In this document: positions 18,846 through 28,644 of the stretch, piece by piece
Numbering within the stretch: position 1 is the first letter of the stretch
Layout: every line of letters starts with the position of its first letter
Origin: Pseudomonas sp. CHM02
GTDB lineage: Bacteria; Pseudomonadota; Gammaproteobacteria; Pseudomonadales; Pseudomonadaceae
DNA length: 64,000 nucleotides
Direction of reading: 5' to 3'
Assembly: GCF_000612585.1 (NCBI RefSeq)
Contig: NZ_JFCA01000021.1
Location: 51,367-115,366 of the forward strand
Translations under genes and position numbers: made by a program
Notes under the pieces: model-generated
What the model was told of the DNA's origin: nothing
The model's database searches: none
What the model saw: only the letters and a program-made list of their open reading frames with translations

Positions 18846-20283
18846 ATTCGCCCCCCGCTGCTTGGCGCGAGGGCAGGCTGCGGAAGGCAGCCAAGGCCCG
18901 TTCACGGGATTTTTTCAGGTCGACGATCGAGCGCGGGTAATCCGCCACGCCGAACAGGCCACCGGCAGCTTCGGGGTTGTGCACTTCCTTTTTATTCAGT
19001 GCGGCCAGCTCCGGCAGCCAGTGCTTGATGAAAAGGCCTTCGCTGTCGAATTTTTCCGATTGGCTCAAGGGGCTGAATATCCGGAAGTACGGCGCCGAGT
19101 CGGTGCCGGTGGACGAGCTCCACTGCCAGCCGCCGTTATTGGCTGCCAGGTCGCCGTCGATCAGATGACGCATGAAGAAGCGTTCGCCTTCGCGCCAGTC
19201 GATCAGCAGGTTCTTGGTCAGGAACATCGCCACGACCATGCGCAGGCGGTTGTGCATCCAGCCGGTTTCCAGCAGTTGGCGCATGGCGGCGTCGATAATC
19301 GGCAGGCCCGTGCGTGCTTCCTGCCAGGCAGCGAGGTCCTTTGGTGCGTTGCGCCAGGCCACGGCTTCGGTCTCGGGACGGAACGCACGGTGGCGCGAGA
19401 CACGGGGGTAGCCCACCAGAATGTGCTTGTAGAACTCGCGCCACAGCAGTTCGTTGATCCAGGTGATGGCGCCCATGTCGCCACTTTCGAACTCGCCGCC
19501 GTTGGTTTGCAAGGCGGCATGCAGGCACTGGCGCGGCGAAACGACGCCCGCCGCGAGGTAGGCGGAGAGCTGGCTGGTGCCGGGCTTGGCAGGGAAGTCG
19601 CGCTCGTCCTTGTAGTAGCTGATCTGCTGATCGACAAAGGCATCGAGACGACGACGGGCTTCGTCCTCGCCGGCCGGCCACAGCGCCCGCAGGGCTTCGC
19701 TGGGTGGCTCGAAACCGTCGACTGCCGTGGGCACCGGATCGCTTTTCAGCGTGAGCGCGGCTTGAGCCTTTGGCGCTGCGACCGTGCGGGGCAGGGCGCT
19801 GTGCAAGCGGGCGTAGCAGACCTTGCGAAACTGACTGAACACCTGGAAGTAAGTGCCGGTCTTGGTCAGCACGCTGCCGGGCTGGAAGAACAGTTGATCG
19901 AGGTAGCTGTGAAAACTGACGCCTTTCGCTTCCAAGGCCTCGGACACGGCCGCATCGCGACGGCTTTCGTGAATGCCGTATTCCTCGTTGACGTGCACCG
20001 ACGCCACCGACAGTTCACCACACAGCTGGCTCAGCACGCCCGGCGCCTGGTCCCAGGTGGCTGCGGTGCGGATCAGCAGGGGAATGTTCAGTTCGCCGAG
20101 CGTTGTGCTCAGCTCTTGCAGGTTGCGCAGCCAGAAATCCACTTTGCACGGCGCATCGTCGTGGGCCAGCCACTGCTCGGGCGTGATCAGGTACACCGCC
20201 GCGATCGGGCCCCGCTGGCGTGCGGCGGCCAGGGCGGTGTTGTCGTGTAGGCGCAGGTCGGTGCGCAGCCAGATCAGATGCAT
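18838..20283 (-). CDS. phrB: Deoxyribodipyrimidine photolyase (class I CPD)
   Basis: Uses near-UV/blue light to split cyclobutane pyrimidine dimers. 481 aa: N-terminal alpha/beta antenna-chromophore domain (MHLIWLRTDLRLHDNTAL) and C-terminal FAD domain with the electron-transfer tryptophans in the expected contexts (LLWREFYKH, TGWMHNRLRM, NNGGWQWSSS) and the FAD/DNA segment TDSAPYFRIFSP. The ATG follows the MerR-type stop with no gap. Placing photolyase directly behind a LitR-type light regulator is a recurrent arrangement and supports light control. Confidence 0.97.
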   Translation of the reverse strand: MHLIWLRTDLRLHDNTALAAARQRGPIAAVYLITPEQWLAHDDAPCKVDFWLRNLQELSTTLGELNIPLLIRTAATWDQAPGVLSQLCGELSVASVHVNEEYGIHESRRDAAVSEALEAKGVSFHSYLDQLFFQPGSVLTKTGTYFQVFSQFRKVCYARLHSALPRTVAAPKAQAALTLKSDPVPTAVDGFEPPSEALRALWPAGEDEARRRLDAFVDQQISYYKDERDFPAKPGTSQLSAYLAAGVVSPRQCLHAALQTNGGEFESGDMGAITWINELLWREFYKHILVGYPRVSRHRAFRPETEAVAWRNAPKDLAAWQEARTGLPIIDAAMRQLLETGWMHNRLRMVVAMFLTKNLLIDWREGERFFMRHLIDGDLAANNGGWQWSSSTGTDSAPYFRIFSPLSQSEKFDSEGLFIKHWLPELAALNKKEVHNPEAAGGLFGVADYPRSIVDLKKSRERALAAFRSLPSRQAAGGEYE

Positions 20284-21213
20284 TTAAACGAGTCCACGCT
20301 GGATCAGTAGCTGGTGGGCCGACAACGGTTCTTCGGCGACGAGCAATTCAGGGATGTCATGGGCTAATACGGCCAACTCGGCCTGGTGGATGCATACCGT
20401 TGGTCCGACGATCAGCTTCGGGCAGCCGATGCCACCCAAGAGTTTGGCGAACGTCGACAAATGCAGTGCCTTGCTCGAATACAGCAGCACTGCGCGTGGT
20501 TGCAGGTGTTCCACCGCCAGGGCCAGTTCACCGGCGGGCAGCGGCCAGTCGAACACTTCCACCGGGCAGTCGGCACTGCTGGCCAGCCAGGCGCTGAGCC
20601 ACAGATGCGGTTCCAGCGGCAGGTCGGACTGGTTCACCAGCAACAACGGTGCGCCGTGCAACTGGCGGTTGTTGTGGTAGATGCGCGCACCGAATTTGCT
20701 GCGCAGCCAGGACAGGAAAAACACCCGCTCCATCTGCGCGCCGAATTGACCCTGCCAACGCTGTTCCAGCTCCTGAAGCAGCGGCAGCAGCAGTTGTTCG
20801 CACAGGGTGCGCGGCGGGTACAGCGCCATGGCCTGGTTGAAGGCGTCGTCGACCCGGCGCTCGGTCAATTCGCTGATGGCTTGCACCAGGTTCTGGCGCA
20901 GGGTGTGCCATTCATTTTCGACGGCATCGGGAAGGGCCTGGGCGGAGTCGATCAGGCCTTTGACCTGGCTGACCGGCACGCCGCGATTGAGCCAGGTGAG
21001 AATAGTGTGGATACGTTGGACATGTTCGGCGCTGAACAGTCGATGACCCTTGGGCGTGCGCTGGGGCACGATCAGGCCGTAACGGCGTTCCCAGGCGCGC
21101 AGGGTCACGGCGTTGACGCCGGTCTGGCGCGCCACTTCGCGGATCGGCAGCCAGCCGTCTTCGAGGGCTTGGGCGATGTCTTCGCCGGGTTCGTCTAGCA
21201 GGGCAGCTTTCAT
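20284..21213 (-). CDS. MerR-family regulator of the LitR/CarH type, cobalamin site degraded
   Basis: 309 aa. N-terminal MerR winged helix (residues ~22-90: IREVARQTGVNAVTLRAWERR), then a four-helix segment and a Rossmann-like domain as in CarH. In CarH a WxxxxxxxxxEH motif and an ExHxxG motif hold adenosylcobalamin. Here the first reads W153...E162-R163 (His replaced by Arg, one residue shorter) and the second reads E201-P-H203-L-W-L206 (Gly replaced). So B12 binding is doubtful, which fits the class III LitR/PplR proteins of Pseudomonas and Burkholderia that work with LOV photoreceptors (recollection). It probably represses its own operon through TGTACA-N12-TGTACA sites upstream. Confidence 0.88.
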   Translation of the reverse strand: MKAALLDEPGEDIAQALEDGWLPIREVARQTGVNAVTLRAWERRYGLIVPQRTPKGHRLFSAEHVQRIHTILTWLNRGVPVSQVKGLIDSAQALPDAVENEWHTLRQNLVQAISELTERRVDDAFNQAMALYPPRTLCEQLLLPLLQELEQRWQGQFGAQMERVFFLSWLRSKFGARIYHNNRQLHGAPLLLVNQSDLPLEPHLWLSAWLASSADCPVEVFDWPLPAGELALAVEHLQPRAVLLYSSKALHLSTFAKLLGGIGCPKLIVGPTVCIHQAELAVLAHDIPELLVAEEPLSAHQLLIQRGLV

Positions 21214-21216
21214 GGT

Positions 21217-22176
21217 CTAGATCGCATTTCGCAGGCTGAGGTTTTCCGGGTGCGGTTGCAGGTAGGCCTGCTGCGCGATGTAGCGGTCCGGGTGTTGGCG
21301 AAAGTGGTGTTTGAGCAGGGTCATCGGCACGACCAAGGGTACGATGCCGTGGCGGTACTGGCCGATGACGGTTTGCATTTCCTGCTTGTCGTCGGCATTG
21401 ATGGCCTGCTTGAGGTAGCCGCTGATGTGTTGCAGCACGTTGGTGTGGGTGCCACGGGTGGCGCACTTGGTCAGGCCGGTCATCAGCTCGCTGAAATAAC
21501 CGCTGGCCAATTCATCCAGGTTGGCGCCCTTGGTCATGCTGCCCAGCAGGTGGCCGAGGCTTTTGTAGTGCGCCGGGCTGTGGGCCATCAACAAGTATTT
21601 GTAGCGCGAATGAAACGCCAGCAGGCGGTGACGGGTCAGCCCTTCGGCCAGCAGTTGCTGCCAACTGGTGTACACGAATACGCGGGTCAGGAAGTTTTCG
21701 CGCAGCACCGGGTCATTCAGACGACCGTCTTCTTCCACCGGCAGGTTGGGGTGGCGGGCACAAAAGGCCTGGGCGTAGATACCGCGCCCGCCGCCGTCCA
21801 CCGGGGTGCCGTTTTCGCGGTACACCTTGACCCGCTCCAGGCCACAGGACGGTGACTTCTGCATGAAGATGTAGCCGCACAGGTCAGTGTGTTCCGCCGC
21901 CATCTGCTGGCCGTAGTCGTGCAGCGGCTGGGTGACATTCAACTCGCGGTGCACAGTGCCGACGGCTTGCGGGTGGGCAGGGTCGCCCACCAGGCGGATG
22001 GGTTCGCGTGGGATGCCCAGGCCGATGGCGACTTCGGGGCACAGCGGCACAAAGTCGAAATAATCGGCGAGGGTCTGGCTGCACAGCAGGGATTGTTTAT
22101 GGCCGCCGTTGAAGCGCACGTTTTCGCCCAGCAGGCAGGCGCTGATGGCGATCTTCGGTTTGGTGGTGCTGGACAT
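21217..22176 (-). CDS. DUF523 + DUF1722 fusion protein (YbgA-like)
   Basis: 319 aa with two domains: DUF523 (residues ~8-150; cysteines in SACLLGENVRF, FVPLCPEVA and KSPSCGLERV) and DUF1722/YbgA (residues ~185-300; YKYLLMAHSPAHYKSLG). Biochemical role unknown. E. coli ybgA lies next to phr, and the same partnership appears here, so the protein is probably linked to the photolyase response. First gene of the operon: its ATG is 22 bases below the proximal operator, and the MerR-type gene starts three bases after its stop. Confidence 0.92.
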   Translation of the reverse strand: MSSTTKPKIAISACLLGENVRFNGGHKQSLLCSQTLADYFDFVPLCPEVAIGLGIPREPIRLVGDPAHPQAVGTVHRELNVTQPLHDYGQQMAAEHTDLCGYIFMQKSPSCGLERVKVYRENGTPVDGGGRGIYAQAFCARHPNLPVEEDGRLNDPVLRENFLTRVFVYTSWQQLLAEGLTRHRLLAFHSRYKYLLMAHSPAHYKSLGHLLGSMTKGANLDELASGYFSELMTGLTKCATRGTHTNVLQHISGYLKQAINADDKQEMQTVIGQYRHGIVPLVVPMTLLKHHFRQHPDRYIAQQAYLQPHPENLSLRNAI

Positions 22177-22198
22177 ACACGAACCCTCGCAAGATACC

Positions 22199-22222
22199 TG
22201 TACAAGGTTTTAATCTTGTACA
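22199..22222. promoter_or_regulatory. LitR-type operator, promoter-proximal copy (TGTACA-N12-TGTACA)
   Basis: Half-sites TGTACA at 22199-22204 and 22217-22222 with exactly 12 bases between. It is a perfect match to the consensus I recall for P. putida class III LitR (T(G/A)TACA-N12-TGTA(C/T)A). It lies downstream of the predicted -10 and 23 bases above the DUF523/DUF1722 start, where a bound repressor would block elongation. Confidence 0.78.
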
Positions 22223-22232
22223 ACTAAATCTC

Positions 22233-22260
22233 ATCATAGGTTCGATGTTGTACAAGTCAA
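22233..22260 (-). promoter_or_regulatory. Sigma-70-type promoter of the photolyase operon
   Basis: On the minus strand: -35 TTGACT (22255-22260), 16-base spacer, -10 TATGAT (22233-22238); five of six matches in each box. The -35 lies inside the N12 spacer of the distal operator, so repressor and RNA polymerase would compete. Confidence 0.7.
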
Positions 22261-22272
22261 ATTATTTGTACA
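22249..22272. promoter_or_regulatory. LitR-type operator, promoter-distal copy (TGTACA-N12-TGTACA)
   Basis: Half-sites TGTACA at 22249-22254 and 22267-22272, spacer exactly 12. It covers the -35 box of the operon promoter. Its centre is 50 bases from the centre of the proximal operator, close to five helical turns, so both dimers would face the same side of DNA. Confidence 0.78.
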
Positions 22273-22287
22273 ATTTCTGCGGGTTGG

Positions 22288-23516
<1,229 letters not shown>

Positions 23517-23535
23517 CTACGCCGACACCAATAGC

Positions 23536-23559
23536 TGTACAATATTGTTTTTTGGTATA
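23536..23559. promoter_or_regulatory. Third LitR-type operator (TGTACA-N12-GGTATA)
   Basis: TGTACA at 23536-23541, then 12 bases, then GGTATA at 23554-23559 (five of six to TGTA(C/T)A). It lies between the divergent renalase-like gene (minus) and TIGR01777-hemH (plus). On the plus strand TATAAG at 23556-23561 is a possible -10 overlapping the right half-site. Confidence 0.65.
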
Positions 23560-23696
23560 AGTTTTGGCTGACCTGTTCTTATGGCGTGGCCTATGGTTAA
23601 AGCAGAGGCTTAATCCAACGTCACGCCCGTTCAAATTGATCCCTGCTTATAAAATAGACCAGTGATGGGCGGCGAACGTTACATGAGGAAGATCCC

Positions 23697-24596
23697 ATGC
23701 ACATTTTGCTGACCGGCGGTACTGGCCTGATTGGCCGCCAACTCTGCAAGCACTGGCTTGCCCAGGGCCATCGCCTGACGGTGTGGAGTCGTCATCCGGA
23801 CCAGGTCGCCAAACTGTGCGGCGAGCAGGTGTCGGGTGTGGCTGGCCTGCAAGAGGTTATCGGCCCGGTCGACGCGGTCATCAACCTCGCCGGCGCGCCC
23901 ATCGCCGACCGCCCGTGGACCCACAAGCGCAAGGCGTTGTTGTGGAGCAGCCGCATCAGTCTCACCGAAACCTTGCTGGCATGGCTGGAAACCCTGGCGC
24001 AAAAACCAGCGGTGTTGGTGTCCGGTTCGGCGGTGGGTTGGTACGGCGATGGCGGCGAGCGCGAGTTGACCGAAGCCAGCGGCCCGGTGCAGGACGATTT
24101 CCCCAGCCAGCTGTGCATCGCCTGGGAAGAAACCGCCCAGCGCGCCGAAGCCCTGGGCATTCGCGTGGTGCTGGTGCGTACCGGCCTGGTGCTGGCGGCG
24201 GAGGGCGGCTTTTTGTCGCGGCTGTTGCTGCCGTTCAAACTGGGGCTGGGCGGGCCTATCGGTAAGGGTCGGCAGTGGATGCCATGGGTGCATATCAAGG
24301 ATCAAATCGCCCTGATTGATTTTCTTCTGCACAAGCCTGACGCCAGCGGTCCTTATAATGCTTGCGCGCCACGCCCGGTGCGCAATCGCGAGTTTGCGAA
24401 AACCCTGGGACAGGTACTGCACCGTCCGGCGTTCATGCCGATGCCGGCCTTTGCGTTGAAGGTGGGCCTGGGCGAGTTGTCCGGCCTGTTGCTGGGCGGG
24501 CAGAAGGCGGTGCCCGAACGGTTGCTGGCCGCCGGTTTCACTTTTCAGTTCACTGAGTTGCGCGCGGCCCTGGACGACTTGTCCAGCCGCCTCTAG
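23697..24596 (+). CDS. TIGR01777 family NAD-dependent epimerase-like SDR
   Basis: 299 aa, [17 protein letters not shown] with the GGTGxIG cofactor motif at residues 7-13 and a C-terminal DUF1731 domain ([17 protein letters not shown]...[12 protein letters not shown]). This is an atypical extended SDR; E. coli YfcH is a homologue, and the substrate is unknown. It is 14 bases ahead of hemH, so the two are probably one operon. The start has AGGAAGAT upstream. Confidence 0.92.
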   Translation: MHILLTGGTGLIGRQLCKHWLAQGHRLTVWSRHPDQVAKLCGEQVSGVAGLQEVIGPVDAVINLAGAPIADRPWTHKRKALLWSSRISLTETLLAWLETLAQKPAVLVSGSAVGWYGDGGERELTEASGPVQDDFPSQLCIAWEETAQRAEALGIRVVLVRTGLVLAAEGGFLSRLLLPFKLGLGGPIGKGRQWMPWVHIKDQIALIDFLLHKPDASGPYNACAPRPVRNREFAKTLGQVLHRPAFMPMPAFALKVGLGELSGLLLGGQKAVPERLLAAGFTFQFTELRAALDDLSSRL

Positions 24597-24610
24597 AGAT
24601 AGGATGTTGC

Positions 24611-25636
24611 ATGACGGATCACGCGTTGTTACTGGTCAACCTCGGCTCACCAAAGTCCACCTCGGTGGCCGATGTGCGCAGCTACCTCAATCAGTTCCTG
24701 ATGGATCCTTATGTGATCGACCTGCCGTGGCCGATGCGCCGCTTGCTGGTGTCGCTGATCCTGATCAAGCGCCCCGAGCAGTCGGCCCATGCCTACGCGT
24801 CCATCTGGTGGGACGAAGGCTCACCGCTGGTGGTGCTGAGCCGGCGCCTGCAACAGCAGATGACCGCGCAGTGGACCCAAGGCCCGGTGGAATTGGCGAT
24901 GCGCTATGGCGAACCGTCGATTGAAAGTGTGCTGACCCGCCTTGCTGCCCAGGGCATCCGCAAGGTCACCCTGGCGCCGTTGTACCCGCAATTTGCCGAC
25001 AGCACCGTGACCACGGTGATCGAAGAAGCCCAGCGCGTGGTGCGCGACAAAAAGCTCGATGTGCAGTTCTCGATCCTGCAACCGTTCTACGACCAGCCCG
25101 AATATCTCGACGCCCTGGCAGCGAGCGCGCGGCCTTACGTGGAACAGGATTACGACCACCTGCTGCTGAGTTTCCACGGCTTGCCTGAGCGGCACCTGAC
25201 CAAACTCGACCCCACCGGCCAGCATTGCTTCAAGGATGCCGACTGCTGCAAGAACGCGTCCGCCGAGGTGCTCAAGACCTGCTATCGCGCGCAGTGTTTC
25301 AGCGTCGCCCGTGACTTTGCCGCACGCCTGGGCTTGCCGGAAGATAAATGGTCGGTGGCGTTCCAATCGCGCCTGGGCCGTGCCAAATGGATCGAACCCT
25401 ACACCGAAGCTCGCCTTGAAGCGTTGGCCCAGCAAGGTGTGAAAAAGCTGCTGGTGATGTGCCCGGCGTTTGTCGCCGACTGCATCGAGACACTCGAAGA
25501 AATCGGCGACCGCGGCCTGGAGCAGTTCCGCGAGGCCGGCGGGGAGGAGTTGGTGTTGGTGCCGTGCCTGAATGATGATCCGCAGTGGGCGAAGGCGCTC
25601 AATACCTTGTGCGAGCGGGCGCCCACAGCGCTGTAA
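24611..25636 (+). CDS. hemH: Ferrochelatase
   Basis: Inserts Fe2+ into protoporphyrin IX, the last step of protoheme synthesis. 341 aa; catalytic His189 in [11 protein letters not shown], with the acidic metal path [14 protein letters not shown] in the C-terminal half. A Cys-rich stretch [17 protein letters not shown]...CYRAQCF follows the active-site loop, common in proteobacterial ferrochelatases. It is transcribed with the TIGR01777 gene. Its position opposite a light-type operator is notable because porphyrins are the photosensitisers this region appears to defend against. Confidence 0.97.
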   Translation: MTDHALLLVNLGSPKSTSVADVRSYLNQFLMDPYVIDLPWPMRRLLVSLILIKRPEQSAHAYASIWWDEGSPLVVLSRRLQQQMTAQWTQGPVELAMRYGEPSIESVLTRLAAQGIRKVTLAPLYPQFADSTVTTVIEEAQRVVRDKKLDVQFSILQPFYDQPEYLDALAASARPYVEQDYDHLLLSFHGLPERHLTKLDPTGQHCFKDADCCKNASAEVLKTCYRAQCFSVARDFAARLGLPEDKWSVAFQSRLGRAKWIEPYTEARLEALAQQGVKKLLVMCPAFVADCIETLEEIGDRGLEQFREAGGEELVLVPCLNDDPQWAKALNTLCERAPTAL

Positions 25637-25659
25637 CCGAACCAAGTGAAGATCAGAAT

Positions 25660-25747
25660 GTGTGCGGGCTTGCTCGCGAAGAGGGAGTGTCAGCCGATAG
25701 AGTTGTTGGCTGATACACCGCTATCGCAGGCAAGCCAGCTCCCACAT
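25660..25747. repeat. Degenerate REP pair, GTGGGAGC type
   Basis: Left arm TGTGCGGGCTTGCTCGCGAA is a damaged copy lacking part of the GTGGGAGC head. The right arm ends GGCAAGCCAGCTCCCACA. Extragenic, between hemH and the TonB receptor remnant. Confidence 0.75.
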
Positions 25748-25760
25748 GGTTTGACCGCGT

Positions 25761-27350
25761 TTACAGATTAAGGGTCAGGCTGACCGTGAGATTGCGCGGC
25801 TCACCCGGATTGATCCAATAGTTGCTGTAGGATCGCTCGTAGTATTTCTCATCAAACAAGTTGTTGAGGTTCAAGCCCACCGTGACGTTGTCCGTGGCCC
25901 TGTAATGGGCCAACAGGTCGACGGTGTGGTAGGCCGGCAGTTCGAAGCGCGTGCCGGCCTCGCCGGAGCGGTCACCTGCATAAGTGAACGCCGCCCCCAG
26001 GTCTGAGCCGCGCAATGCGCCGTCCTGGAATTCATACACGCCCAACAGGCTGCCGCTGCGCTTGGCCACGCCGAGAATCCGGCTGCCGGCAGGAATGGCT
26101 TTATCGCCCTTGGTCACTTCGGCGTCGATGTACGCAAGTGCGCCGATCACCCGCACGGCATCGCTCACTTGCCCGCTCAGTTGCCGGTCTACACCCAGGC
26201 TGCGCGCCTTGCCCATGGCGCGGTTGGTATTGGTGGGCGGGTCCAGCGCGAGCACGTTTTCCTTCTCGATATGGAACACAGCGACGGTGGCGCTGAGACG
26301 GTCGTCGAACAGCTCGCTCTTGACCCCCACTTCATAGCCCACGCCTTCTTCCGGCTTGAAGGATTGACCGTCGGCATCCAGGCCACTGTTGGGCTTGAAC
26401 GAGGTGGACGCGTTGGCGAACACCCCAACCTGCGGCGTGAGCTGATACAGCAGGCCGGCACGCTGGGTAACGGCGTCGTGGGTTTGCCGGCTCTTGGCGT
26501 GGTGGCGCGTGAAGTCATCGGTGCTCTGCTCGAAGAAGTCGGTGCCGGAGCGCGCCCCGTTGGGTTTGGGTTGGCCATAGACCGGGTTGTGGAGGTCGAT
26601 GGTGTAGCGGCTACCGCCGATAGCCGTCACGCGTTCTTTCTTGCGGTAATCCTCGTATTCGGTGCCGATCAGCAGTTCGTGCTGCCAACTGCCGATATCG
26701 AACAGGCCGCGCAGTTCCAACTGGGTAATGCTGTCGTGCCAGCCCATGGAGCGCTCACGGTAGCGGCGGTCGAGGGTGTGGCCGTCGGCATTCAGCGCAC
26801 GGTTTTCCGAGGCGTCGCCCCACAGGCTGCCTTGCTTGTAGTGGCTGGCCAGGCGCAGTGTCCAGGCGTCGTTGAGGTGATGTTCGAGGGTCGCCTGGAG
26901 GCGGTTGTTATGGTTGTCGATATCACCGTCATTGGGTTCGCCGAGGAAGGTGGAGCGCGGCACGCCCGGTGCGTCGACGATGCCGCGGTCGAAGGTGGAG
27001 CGGTGGCGCACGAATTCGCTTTCCACGAGAAGGCGGGTGTCCGGCGCCAGTTGCCAACTGAACGAGGGCGCGACGAATACCCGTTTGCTCTGCACGTGAT
27101 CGCGGAAGCTGTGGTTGTCTTCCACCGCCAGGTTGACCCGCGACAGTACGTTGCCTTCGCTGTCCAGCGGGGTGTTGAGGTCGATGGCCGTGCGATAGCG
27201 GTCCCAGCTGCCGGCGCTGGTTTGCACCGTGGTGAATGCGTCGGGCTGGGGCTTCTTGGTGACGATATTCACGGTGCCGCCGGGATCGCCACGGCCGTAC
27301 AGGCTGGCGGCTGGGCCCTTGAGCACTTCGATGCGTTCGAAATACCAACT
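25761..27350 (-). pseudogene. TonB-dependent siderophore receptor, 5' part deleted
   Basis: About 526 codons read as the distal plug and whole beta-barrel of a siderophore receptor: plug motif ERIEVLKGPAASLYG, then PGGTVNIVTKKP, and barrel strands to NLTVSLTLNL. The signal peptide and early plug (roughly 150-250 residues in relatives) are absent. Going upstream, the frame runs into a perfect hairpin (27351-27378) and then into algW. No start codon with a ribosome site precedes the plug motif. The open frame itself has no internal stops, so the deletion may be recent. I treat it as a remnant that cannot be exported. Confidence 0.85.
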
Positions 27351-27378
27351 TACAGGTACCCGCGAACGGGTACCTGTA
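27351..27378 (-). terminator. Strong hairpin after algW at the receptor deletion junction
   Basis: Twelve-base perfect inverted repeat TACAGGTACCCG/CGGGTACCTGTA with a TTCG tetraloop on the minus strand, nine bases after the algW TAA. It has no T tract. It may terminate algW transcription, but it also sits exactly where the truncated TonB receptor sequence begins. Confidence 0.6.
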
Positions 27379-27387
27379 CGAGGCGCT

Positions 27388-28542
27388 TTATTCTTCTTCT
27401 TTGACCGGCGCAGGCGGTGGGCGCAAGCCGATTTCCGCCAGCAACTTGATCTCCTTGCCATTGCGCATGACTTGGATCGCCACCTTCTCGGTCGGCTTGA
27501 TCCGCGCCACCTGGTTCATCGACTTGCGGCCATCGCCGGCCGGTTCACCGTTGATGCTGAGGATCACATCCCCCAGTTGCAGGCCGGCTTTCTGCGCCGG
27601 GCCGTCGCGGAAGATCCCGGCGACCACGATGCCAGGGCGACCGGTCAAGCCAAAGGACTCGGCCAGCTCCTTGGTCAACGGCTGCACTTCGATCCCCAAC
27701 CAGCCGCGAATCACCTGGCCGTGCTCGATGATCGACTTCATCACTTCCATCGCCAGCTTCACCGGGATCGCGAAGCCGATGCCCTGGGAACCGCCGGACT
27801 TGGAGAAAATCGCCGTGTTGATACCGGTCAGGTTGCCATTGGCATCCACCAGCGCGCCGCCGGAGTTGCCCGGGTTGATCGCCGCATCGGTCTGGATGAA
27901 ATCTTCGTAGCTGTTCAGGCCCAACTGGTTGCGCCCGGTGGCGCTGATGATGCCCATGGTCACGGTCTGGCCCACGCCGAACGGGTTGCCGATGGCCAGC
28001 GCCACGTCGCCCACGCGCAAACCGTCGGAACGGCCGAGGGTGATGGACGGCAGGCTTTTCAAGTCGATCTTCAGGACCGCGAGGTCGGTTTCCGGGTCGC
28101 TGCCCACCACGCGGGCCAGGGTTTCGCGGCCGTCGCGCAGGGCCACCACGATCTGGTCGGCGCCGGTAGTCACGTGGTTATTGGTGAGGATGTAGCCTTC
28201 GGGGCTCATGATCACCCCGGAACCCAGGCTGGACTCCATGCGGCGCTGCTTCGGCCCGTTGTCGCCGAAATAGCGGCGGAACTGCGGGTCCTCAAACAGT
28301 GGATGAGCCGGTTTGTTGATGACCTTGGTGGTGTACAGGTTGACCACGGCAGGGGCGGCAATGGTGACCGCGTCGGCGTAGGTCACCGGGCCTTGCACTA
28401 CGGCACTGGTCTGCGGCGCCTGCTGCAGGTTCACATCAAGGCTGGGAAGACCCACCAGCTCGGGGAAACGCTGAATAATCAACATCGCGATCAGCACGCC
28501 AGCCAGCAATGGCCATCCAAAAAAACGCAGCGCCTTGAGCAT
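27388..28542 (-). CDS. algW: Periplasmic serine protease AlgW (DegS family)
   Basis: Site-1 protease that cleaves the anti-sigma factor MucA (RseA type) to release AlgU. 384 aa: an N-terminal membrane anchor (residues ~6-24), a trypsin-like domain with triad His123, Asp153 and Ser227 (GNSGG), and one C-terminal PDZ domain (~290-370). The TTG at 28545 could be a start, but ATG 28542 has AGGA nine bases ahead. Triad numbering fits what is known for P. aeruginosa AlgW. Divergent from the Nif3-family gene. Confidence 0.95.
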   Translation of the reverse strand: MLKALRFFGWPLLAGVLIAMLIIQRFPELVGLPSLDVNLQQAPQTSAVVQGPVTYADAVTIAAPAVVNLYTTKVINKPAHPLFEDPQFRRYFGDNGPKQRRMESSLGSGVIMSPEGYILTNNHVTTGADQIVVALRDGRETLARVVGSDPETDLAVLKIDLKSLPSITLGRSDGLRVGDVALAIGNPFGVGQTVTMGIISATGRNQLGLNSYEDFIQTDAAINPGNSGGALVDANGNLTGINTAIFSKSGGSQGIGFAIPVKLAMEVMKSIIEHGQVIRGWLGIEVQPLTKELAESFGLTGRPGIVVAGIFRDGPAQKAGLQLGDVILSINGEPAGDGRKSMNQVARIKPTEKVAIQVMRNGKEIKLLAEIGLRPPPAPVKEEE

Positions 28543-28644
28543 CAAGTAAGTCCTGACAGGTTGCAGGGGGCGGGAGAGCGCCCATAATGTCGCGCATTAT
28601 ACGAGGCTGCGAGCGCCTTCGAACGGGATATTTAGGAGTCTTTT

